Below are positions 57,880 through 64,000 of a DNA stretch of 64,000 nt, one piece after another. The translations under genes and the position numbers were made by a program. The notes beneath the pieces were generated by a model. The model worked only from the letters and a program-made list of their open reading frames with translations. It did no database searches and had not been told where the DNA came from. Each line of letters starts with the position of its first letter. Positions within the stretch are counted from its first letter, which is position 1. Origin of the DNA: Dehalococcoidia bacterium (GTDB lineage: Bacteria; Chloroflexota; Dehalococcoidia; SM23-28-2; RBG-16-64-32); assembly GCA_030649945.1 (NCBI GenBank), contig JAUSFE010000104.1, forward strand, positions 70,004-134,003. The letters run 5' to 3'.

Positions 57880-59535
57880 ATGGACAACAACGGCTGGGAC
57901 GCGATCGTCATCGGCTCCGGCCTCGGCGGACTAACCGCCGCCGCCTACCTGGCGACCAACGGCAAGCGTACGCTCGTGCTTGAGCAGCACTACGTGGCCG
58001 GCGGGAACACGCACGTCTTCCGGCGCAAAGCGCAGCACGGAAAGCTGCAGTTCGAGTTCGACGTCGGCGTGCACTACCTCGGCGACTGCGGACCCGACGG
58101 CGGAATCCCGACGATCCTCCGCGGCGTGGGCCTGGGGGACAAGGTCGAGTTCCTGGAGCTGGACCCGGAGGGGTTCAGCACGCTCATGTTTCCCGGCCTC
58201 ACCTTCAAGGTGCCGAAGGGCTGGGACAAGTACCGCGAGCGCCTGGTAGCGGCGCTCCCCGACGACGAGACCGGCCTGCACCGCTGCCTCGACGTGCTCG
58301 AGGGCATGGCCCAGGAGTTCCGCAAGATATCGTTGCCCGTGAAGCCGGAAGACGTGCCGCGCATGATGCAGGAAGCCCCGAACTTCATGCGCTGGGGCAT
58401 GCGTACCCTGGGGGCGCTATTCGACGACTGCGGGCTCGGCCAGAAGGCCCGCGCCGTGCTGACCGGAGAGTCGGGCGACTACGCCCTGCCGCCCTCCAGG
58501 ACGCCGGTGCTTCTCCACGCAATGCTGACTGACCACTACATGCACGGCGCGTTCTACCCCAAGGGCGGAGGCCAGGTGCTGCCGGCCCACCTGGTGGACG
58601 TCGTCCGCGCCAACGGCGGCGAGTTGCGGACGAAGGCCCGCGTCGAGCGCATCATCGTGGAGGACGGCAAGGCCCTGGGCGTTCGCCTGGCTGAGGGCGA
58701 GGAGATCCGGGCGCCTATTGTGGTCTCCAACGCTGACATCAAGCGCACGTACATGGAGATGGTGGGAGAAGAGCACCTTTCCCCCGGCACGGTGTCTCGC
58801 GTGAACCAGTGGCGCATGGCGTTGCCCATCTTCTGCGTCTACCTGGGACTGGACGTCGACCTGAACGACCGCATACCGAACACGAACTACTTCCTATTCA
58901 CGGGCTTCGACAGTGAGGGCATGTACCGCGACTGCGAAGAAGGCCGGATGCCCACGGAACTGTGGACGTACATGACTGCCGCCTCCGTCAAGGACCCACA
59001 CACAGAAGCCATCGCGCCCAGGGGTCACTCCGCCGTCGAGATCATGACGCTGGTGCCGGCGGACTACCGCCTGTGGGCGATCGAGCAGGGGCCGGCGGCG
59101 GGAGAGAAGTACCACCGCAAGCCGGAGTACCGCTCCTTCAAGGAGCAGCTAACGGAGGCGATGATCAACGCCGCGGAGCGCGTGATCCCGGACATCCGGG
59201 AGCACATCGTCTGGAGGGAGGCGGCGACGCCGATAACGCAGGAGCGCTTCACGTTCTCGACCGGCGGCACGTCCTATGGCATCGAGTTGTCACCGGGGCA
59301 GTTCGGACCTTCCCGGCCCGACCCCACGACGGAGATCGAGGGGCTGTACCTGACGGGGGCGAGCACGGTCTTCGGCCACGGCATCGCCGGCGTGATGCGA
59401 GGAGGCGTGGGAACCGCCGCCGCCGTGCTGCACCGCGACCTGATGTCGGAGGTCTACGCTGGGCGCGTGTTTGGCGACCCGTCGAAACTGACGGCGCCGG
59501 GGCCGGACTGGGATCCCTGGAAGGCGAGCCGCTGA
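57880..59535 (+). CDS. FAD-dependent phytoene-desaturase/retinol-saturase-like oxidoreductase
   Basis: A 551-residue flavoprotein. The dinucleotide motif VIGSGLGGLTAAAYLA is near residue 10, followed by EQHYVAGGNTHVFRR, the DVGVHYLGDCG segment, YPKGGGQVLPAHLVDVV near 225 and the closing FAD motif GLYLTGASTVFGHGIAGVM near 490. This is the carotenoid-isomerase/retinol-saturase branch. No carotenoid genes are adjacent, so the substrate may be another polyene or lipid. The start is ATG 57880 after GGAGGGAGAGG; an upstream extension of 31 codons is not supported. Confidence 0.9.
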   Translation: MDNNGWDAIVIGSGLGGLTAAAYLATNGKRTLVLEQHYVAGGNTHVFRRKAQHGKLQFEFDVGVHYLGDCGPDGGIPTILRGVGLGDKVEFLELDPEGFSTLMFPGLTFKVPKGWDKYRERLVAALPDDETGLHRCLDVLEGMAQEFRKISLPVKPEDVPRMMQEAPNFMRWGMRTLGALFDDCGLGQKARAVLTGESGDYALPPSRTPVLLHAMLTDHYMHGAFYPKGGGQVLPAHLVDVVRANGGELRTKARVERIIVEDGKALGVRLAEGEEIRAPIVVSNADIKRTYMEMVGEEHLSPGTVSRVNQWRMALPIFCVYLGLDVDLNDRIPNTNYFLFTGFDSEGMYRDCEEGRMPTELWTYMTAASVKDPHTEAIAPRGHSAVEIMTLVPADYRLWAIEQGPAAGEKYHRKPEYRSFKEQLTEAMINAAERVIPDIREHIVWREAATPITQERFTFSTGGTSYGIELSPGQFGPSRPDPTTEIEGLYLTGASTVFGHGIAGVMRGGVGTAAAVLHRDLMSEVYAGRVFGDPSKLTAPGPDWDPWKASR

Positions 59536-59539
59536 GCCG

Positions 59540-59558
59540 CTCGGGCTGAAGGCCCGAG
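59540..59558. repeat. CTCGGGC-TGAAG-GCCCGAG hairpin between converging genes
   Basis: A 7-base-arm palindrome (59540-59546 and 59552-59558) between the FAD oxidoreductase stop and a minus-strand stop. It has the GCTGAAGGC centre typical of the dispersed palindromes in this window and no T-run. Confidence 0.65.
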
Positions 59559-59810
59559 CTACGAGAGGGGTTCGCCGGCGGGAGCAACGGCGGCGGGCTG
59601 CTCCGCGGCGCCGGGCGCAGTGTCCTCCGCTATCTCCACCTGGATGTACGGGGCGCCGTAGCGGTCGCGCATCACCTCGGCGGCGGTAACGCGCCCGCGC
59701 AGGAGCCTCCTGTCGCTATCCCAGTAGGACATAATCTGGCCGACCAGCGTGGGGGCCAGCACCTTGATGCCCTTCTCGTCCATGGCGAAGCGCAGCTCTT
59801 TCGTGGTCAT
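59559..59810 (-). CDS. small hypothetical protein (83 aa)
   Basis: An 83-residue protein with no family I recognise. The first 50 residues look folded (ELRFAMDEKGIKVLAPTLVG, then SYWDSDRRLLRGRVTAAEVM), with a following RDRYGAPYIQVEIAE strand and an Ala/Pro-rich tail. It has no membrane segment and no strong ribosome-binding site. It converges on the FAD oxidoreductase gene, separated by a hairpin. Low-to-moderate confidence that it is expressed. Confidence 0.5.
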   Translation of the reverse strand: MTTKELRFAMDEKGIKVLAPTLVGQIMSYWDSDRRLLRGRVTAAEVMRDRYGAPYIQVEIAEDTAPGAAEQPAAVAPAGEPLS

Positions 59811-59941
59811 CTTGCAGGCACATCATAGCGGAGCGGGGGCGCAGAACCAACCGTCGGCGCGGGAGTGATAGGGCCGGATACCTGCCGGGCGGCAGCGAGA
59901 CGGGTGAGCGGACGGGGTTTCTCCCGCGGCATGCGGCGCGC

Positions 59942-59947
59942 TATAAT
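59942..59947 (+). promoter_or_regulatory. consensus -10 upstream of the glycosyltransferase gene
   Basis: TATAAT, a perfect -10, sits 160 bases before the glycosyltransferase start; no good -35 lies 17 bases upstream (TTCTCC). A GGCGGC/GCCGCC hairpin follows in the presumed leader. The rest of 59811-60107 shows no gene. Confidence 0.45.
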
Positions 59948-60107
59948 GGCAGGCGGCAACCCCGCCGCCCCGCGATGTGGCGACGAGGGGTCTCGGCCGT
60001 TTCGCTTGAAGCGCCAACTGAATACGCAATGTGTCTTTCGTCACCGGGTGTGAGGCGGCAGCAGTGGCGGCGAGAGTATTGCCCTGGAGTTTGATGGAGG
60101 ACGGTTT

Positions 60108-61226
60108 ATGAAGGTCCTGCAGATCGCCCCCCTGTGGGAAACGGTGCCGCCGGGCGCATACGGTGGCACAGAGGCCGTGGTTCACGTGCTGGTGGAAGAG
60201 CTGGTGCGCCGGGGACACGATGTCACCCTCTGGGCCTCCGGAGACTCCCGCACGTCCGCCCGGTTGCAATCGTGCTTCCCGCGCAGCCTGCGCACGGCGC
60301 ACGACCTGGAGTGCAAATCCGTCTACTCGTGGCAGCACGCGGCGCTGGCCCTGAAGGACGCGGCGGACTACGACATCATCCACAACCACGGCGGCGAGGA
60401 AGTGATGGCGCTCTCCCACCTGGCGCCGGGCGCGCCGATGCTGACGACGATGCACTGCCTGATCACGCCGGACACGAGGTTCGTGTGGGACCGCTACAGC
60501 GGGTACTACAACACGATCAGCTGGGCCCAGAGGCGGGCGATGCCGGAGGTGGCGGGAGGCGTGTTCGCCGGCGTGACGCACAACGGGATCGACGTGGCCA
60601 GCTTCCCGTACGCGGAGAAGAAGGACGATTACCTGCTCTTCCTGGCGCGGATTTCGCCGGAGAAGGGGCCACATCTGGCCGTGGAGGTGGCGCGCCGGAC
60701 CGGGCGGCGGCTGATTATGGCGGGCAAGGTGGACCCGGCGGACTTCAACTTCTTCCTCACGGCCGTAGCGCCGCTGATCGACGGCGACCAGGTGCGATTT
60801 GTGGGCGAGGCGGACGCGAAGCTGAAGCGGCAGCTGTACAGGAACGCCTACTGTGTGCTGAACCCGATAGTGTGGGACGAGCCGTTTGGCCTGGTGATGG
60901 CGGAGGCGCAGGCTTGCGGGACGCCGGTGCTTTCGTTCAGCCGCGGCGCTGCGCCGGAGATCATCCGCGATGGCGTGACGGGGTTCCTGGTGGAGGACGT
61001 GGAGCAGATGGCGGCGGCGGTGAGTCGGGCGCCGCAGATTGACCCGCGGGCCTGTCGCAGCCACGTGGAGCGGCACTTTGATGCGCCGGTGATGGCCGCT
61101 AGCTATCTGCGGATGTATGAGTCCATCCTGCACAGCAGCGCCGCCCAGAGCACCCGGAGCGCGGCGGCGGGCCGGGCGCTGATGGTGCGTGAAGCGAACG
61201 GCGTTGGCTCCACGCAGGTAGCCTGA
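60108..61226 (+). CDS. glycosyltransferase family 4
   Basis: A 372-residue GT-B glycosyltransferase of family GT4. The N-terminal domain has PPGAYGGTEAVVHVLVEELV near residue 15 and IIHNHGGEE near 92. The C-terminal domain has LFLARISPEKGPHLAVEVA near 190 and the donor-binding GLVMAEAQACGTPVL near 265, corresponding to the EX7E motif. It would transfer a nucleotide-activated sugar to an unknown acceptor. The start ATG follows GGAGGACGG. A debranching-enzyme-like gene follows 35 bases later, so glycan or glycogen metabolism is plausible. Confidence 0.92.
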   Translation: MKVLQIAPLWETVPPGAYGGTEAVVHVLVEELVRRGHDVTLWASGDSRTSARLQSCFPRSLRTAHDLECKSVYSWQHAALALKDAADYDIIHNHGGEEVMALSHLAPGAPMLTTMHCLITPDTRFVWDRYSGYYNTISWAQRRAMPEVAGGVFAGVTHNGIDVASFPYAEKKDDYLLFLARISPEKGPHLAVEVARRTGRRLIMAGKVDPADFNFFLTAVAPLIDGDQVRFVGEADAKLKRQLYRNAYCVLNPIVWDEPFGLVMAEAQACGTPVLSFSRGAAPEIIRDGVTGFLVEDVEQMAAAVSRAPQIDPRACRSHVERHFDAPVMAASYLRMYESILHSSAAQSTRSAAAGRALMVREANGVGSTQVA

Positions 61227-61261
61227 CGATCAGACCCTCCAAGCGACCCCCGACAGGAGCG

Positions 61262-63505
61262 GTGGAAGACCGCGCGCGTCTCTCGGGTGCGCAGCCGGCA
61301 TCCGGCCTGCGGCTCCTGCCCGAAGCGGAGCCAATGGCCATCCAGGACATCCGTGATGCCCTGGTGATCCGCGAGCGCGACCTTTTCCTGCTGACAGACA
61401 CCGCCGGGGAGGTGCCGCCCGGCAACACGAACGGCTACGGCATGTACCATCGCGATACGCGGTACCTTTCGGGATACCAGTTCACGTTCTCGCCGGTGAA
61501 GCCGCTGATGCTCCTTTCGACAGCGGAGATGGGGTACGGATCCGAGCACGTACTGACCAACCCGGCGATGATAGACTTGGCGAACCGCCGCGTGCCGCGG
61601 GGGACCGTGCAAGTGCGGCGGCTGCGGGTGGTGGAGGACGCGCTGGAGGAGCGGCTGTGGATCGTCAACCACAACTCGTACCCGGTGGAGCTGGAGCTGA
61701 TGTTCCAGTTGGCGGCGGACTTCGCGGACATCTTCGAGGTGCGGGGATACGAGCCGTCCCAGCGCGGCGAAGCGCGCCCGCCGCGCTGGGACGGCGCCAC
61801 CCTGACCATGAGCTACGAGGGCCGGGACGGGCGCACGCGTCAGACTGTGGTGCGGTTCTCCTCGCCGCCAGCAGCCACGCAGACGGAGGTGGACGGCGCG
61901 TGCGCGCTGTTCCGCGTGTCGCTGGCCCCCCAGGAGGAGACATCGATTTCCCTCGTAATCTGCGTGGACGGGCGGCTGGAGACCCGTACGGGCGAGCGGG
62001 CCGGGATCGCGGCCGGGCGCTACCGCTCCTGGCTGGGGGGCGCCACCCGCATCTCGTCCGACAACGCCTTCCTCGATACGGTGATCGAGCGCTCCCTGGG
62101 AGACCTGCGGATGCTCTGGAACGACGACGGCGCGGGGCCGGGCTACCCGGCCGCGGGGACGCCCTGGTTCGACACGCTGTTCGGCCGGGACACAGCCATC
62201 GTGGGCATGCAGACGCTGGCGTTCAAGCCGGAGATCGCGCGGGACGGACTGGCCTCCCTGGCGCGCTACCAGGGGAAGAAGTTTGACTCCTGGCGAGACG
62301 AGGAGCCGGGAAAGGTCCTGCACGAGCTGCGGCAGGGGGAGCTGACACAGACAGGAGAACTGCCCTTCTCTCCCTACTACGGCAGCATCGACTCCACGCC
62401 GCTGTTCCTGTGGCTGGCGGGCGAGTACTACGAGTGGACGGGCGACCTGGAACTGCTCTCGCAGCTGGAGACGAACCTGCGCGCCGGGCTGCACTGGCTG
62501 CGCCACTACGGAGACATGAACGGCGACGGGTACATCGAGTATGAGAAGCGGTCCAGCAAGGGGCTCGTGAACCAGGGCTGGAAGGACTCCGCGGACGCTC
62601 TGATCCACAAGGACGGGGGCTCTATCCAGCCGCCCATCGCGCTCGTCGAGGTGCAGGCATACTCATACGCGGCACAGCTGAAGTTGGCGCCGGTGTTCGA
62701 GGCGCTGGGAGACGGGGAGACGGCGGTGGCGCTGCGGGCGGGCGCGGCAGAGCTTGGGCGGCGCTTCAACCGCGACTTCTGGGTGGCGGAGGAGAACTGT
62801 TACGCCCTGGCGCTGGACGGCCGGGGCAGGCCTTCCGCCGCTGTGACATCGAACGCCGCCCACGCGCTCTGGGGCGGCATCGCCGGCAGTGGACAGGCGG
62901 CGCAGACGGTGAAGCGGCTGATGGCGCCCGACATGTTCTCCGGCTGGGGGATACGGACGCTGACCTCGCTATCGCCGTGCTTCAACCCGCTCGGCTATCA
63001 CCTGGGGACGATCTGGCCGCACGACAACTCGATAGCGGCGATGGGGTTCAAGCGCTACGGGTTCGAGACGGAGCTGAATGTGCTGGCGAGCGCACTGTTC
63101 GAGGCCGCGCGCATGTTCCCGTACTACCGCCTGCCGGAACTCTTTGCCGGGAGCGAGCTTTCACCGCACCAGACGCCGGTGCCGTACCCGGTGGCGTGCC
63201 GGCCGCAGGCCTGGGCGGCGGGCTCGTTCCTGTTGATGATGCAGGCGGTGATGGGCCTGCGCGCCGATGCGCCGAACCGGACGCTGTCCATTGTGCGGCC
63301 GGTGCTCCCGCCTTTCCTGCAGCGGCTGCGGGTGGAGGGGCTGCGGGTGGGCCAGGCGGCGGTGGACCTGCTGTACGAGCGGCGGGGCGCGCGCACGACG
63401 GCGCGGGTGCTGGACGTGCGGGGCGACCTGCGCGTGGAGAAGCTACGGCGCTGGCCGCTGCCGGGGGCGCAGGAGCGGCGGCGCACGCCGGCCGCCAAGC
63501 CTTGA
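61262..63505 (+). CDS. amylo-alpha-1,6-glucosidase / glycogen-debranching-type protein
   Basis: A 747-residue protein of the bacterial GDE-like family. The N-terminal bis domain (about 35-235) starts with RDALVIRERDLFLLTDTAGE and has GMYHRDTRYLSGY. The (alpha/alpha)6 catalytic region follows, with TPWFDTLFGRDTAIVGMQ near 300, NGDGYIEYEKRS near 420, and IWPHDNSIAA near 580. Substrate could be an alpha-1,6 branch or another alpha-glucoside; the adjacent glycosyltransferase fits a storage- or envelope-glucan role. The start is ambiguous: GTG 61262 or ATG 61334 (AIQDIRDALV). Confidence 0.9.
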   Translation: MEDRARLSGAQPASGLRLLPEAEPMAIQDIRDALVIRERDLFLLTDTAGEVPPGNTNGYGMYHRDTRYLSGYQFTFSPVKPLMLLSTAEMGYGSEHVLTNPAMIDLANRRVPRGTVQVRRLRVVEDALEERLWIVNHNSYPVELELMFQLAADFADIFEVRGYEPSQRGEARPPRWDGATLTMSYEGRDGRTRQTVVRFSSPPAATQTEVDGACALFRVSLAPQEETSISLVICVDGRLETRTGERAGIAAGRYRSWLGGATRISSDNAFLDTVIERSLGDLRMLWNDDGAGPGYPAAGTPWFDTLFGRDTAIVGMQTLAFKPEIARDGLASLARYQGKKFDSWRDEEPGKVLHELRQGELTQTGELPFSPYYGSIDSTPLFLWLAGEYYEWTGDLELLSQLETNLRAGLHWLRHYGDMNGDGYIEYEKRSSKGLVNQGWKDSADALIHKDGGSIQPPIALVEVQAYSYAAQLKLAPVFEALGDGETAVALRAGAAELGRRFNRDFWVAEENCYALALDGRGRPSAAVTSNAAHALWGGIAGSGQAAQTVKRLMAPDMFSGWGIRTLTSLSPCFNPLGYHLGTIWPHDNSIAAMGFKRYGFETELNVLASALFEAARMFPYYRLPELFAGSELSPHQTPVPYPVACRPQAWAAGSFLLMMQAVMGLRADAPNRTLSIVRPVLPPFLQRLRVEGLRVGQAAVDLLYERRGARTTARVLDVRGDLRVEKLRRWPLPGAQERRRTPAAKP

Positions 63506-63536
63506 CCGTCGCAGCGGCAGCAATCATAGTTGTCGC

Positions 63537-64000
63537 ATGACTTCACGGGACAAGCCTCTGGAGGGGCAGGTGGCGGTGGTGACCGGGGCCAGCCGCGGCA
63601 TCGGACGGCAGATCGCTATCGACTTTGCGAAGGCGGGGGCAGACGTGGTGGTGACGGCGCGGACCTCGGAGGCGGCTCCGTCCAGGCTGCCGGGCACGAT
63701 TGAGCAGACGGCGCGCGAAGTCGAAGCGCTGGGCCGGCGGGCGCTGGCGATCGCGACGGACGTGACGCGGGAGGACCAGGTGGAGGAGATGGCGCAGCGC
63801 ACGCTGAAGGAGTTCGGACGCTGCGACATCCTGGTGAACAACGCGGGCATCAGCGCTCCGGCGCCGTTTCACGAGACGCCGCTGAGGCGCTGGGACCTGG
63901 TGCTGAACGTGAACCTGCGCGGGCCGGCCATGTGCATGCAGGCGTTTCTGCCGCAGATGATCCAGCGGCGCAGCGGACGCATCATCAACATCTCGTCGTT
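63537..64000 (+). CDS. short-chain dehydrogenase/reductase (3' end outside window)
   Basis: The first 154 residues of an SDR, cut by the window edge. The cofactor motif TGASRGIGRQ is near residue 16, followed by TARTSEAAPS (an arginine suggests NADP), the NNAGIS motif near 101, and the start of the catalytic strand RIINISS. The catalytic tyrosine and lysine lie beyond the window. The start ATG 63537 is 31 bases after the debranching-type gene's stop, so it may continue that operon. Substrate unknown. Confidence 0.88.
   Translation, partial: MTSRDKPLEGQVAVVTGASRGIGRQIAIDFAKAGADVVVTARTSEAAPSRLPGTIEQTAREVEALGRRALAIATDVTREDQVEEMAQRTLKEFGRCDILVNNAGISAPAPFHETPLRRWDLVLNVNLRGPAMCMQAFLPQMIQRRSGRIINISS

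Noticed and set aside
1..64000. tRNA or rRNA genes
   Set aside because: I looked for T-loop GTTCGAATCC-type strings and conserved rRNA segments on both strands and found none.

Overview
This is a G+C-rich stretch (most lines are about two-thirds G+C) of a bacterial chromosome. It carries 55 protein genes I am willing to call, densely packed on both strands. I see no tRNA, rRNA, CRISPR array, phage gene or transposase gene. The gene mix suggests an uncultured member of the Chloroflexota, perhaps near Dehalococcoidia. It includes a PAC2 protein, class E/F sortase, LigD/Ku end joining, thioredoxin-reductase-like ferredoxin-NADP reductase, LLM flavin oxidoreductase, fused AroKB, dockerin-like secreted proteins and no outer-membrane genes. 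That assignment is inference; an actinobacterial relative is the main alternative.

Layout. 0-5 kb: the end of an acyl-CoA dehydrogenase, a YHS protein, an aminotransferase/phosphotransferase pair and a ferredoxin-NADP reductase. 4.5-8 kb (minus): a pantothenate operon panD-SDR-panB-panC behind a strong promoter and a leader with a terminator-like hairpin. 8.7-19 kb: thiolase, sortase, PAC2, DinB-like, LLM oxidoreductase, DUF2207 protein, membrane sensor and citrate synthase. 19.3-28.3 kb: a small regulator pair, then an end-joining neighbourhood (a degenerate ligase paralogue, LigD, Ku). It is split by a three-gene secreted-protein operon of visibly lower G+C. 28.7-38.4 kb: HD protein, LysM transglycosylase, a dockerin-like secreted protein, GGDEF-EAL protein, cytochrome P450 and a CAP-domain secreted protein. 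38.4-48.6 kb (minus): alaS-ruvX-mltG, then aroE-(unknown)-aroC-(toxin/antitoxin)-aroKB and acylphosphatase. 48.7-54.6 kb (minus): yebC-ruvC-ruvA and TetR-PEP-utilising enzyme-MFS exporter. 54.7-64 kb: NUDIX, a second VapBC pair, a diiron protein, an FAD oxidoreductase, a glycosyltransferase, a glucan-debranching-type enzyme and a truncated SDR.

The most unusual feature is how heavily small repeats have invaded the region. Two MITE-like elements (132 and 225 bp) share a 58-bp core and are flanked by 4-bp YTAG duplications, the signature of IS701-family target sites. One landed exactly on a stop codon and the other between mltG and aroE. Several short palindromic families also occur. Some copies lie in frame inside genes (LLM oxidoreductase, alaS, ligD, MFS), where they encode foreign-looking peptides such as RLRR or STRLRT. 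Long tandem repeats with about 108-bp periods and cyanobacterial-STRR-like heptanucleotide repeats fill many intergenic gaps.

Other points worth following are: a DNA-ligase paralogue that has lost its nucleophilic lysine; a candidate attenuator or riboswitch in the pan leader; an SDR in the pan operon that could be the missing ketopantoate reductase; a calcium-binding dockerin-like module shared by otherwise unrelated secreted proteins; and a TetR/PEP-utilising/MFS cassette whose second and third genes are separated only by a perfect palindrome.
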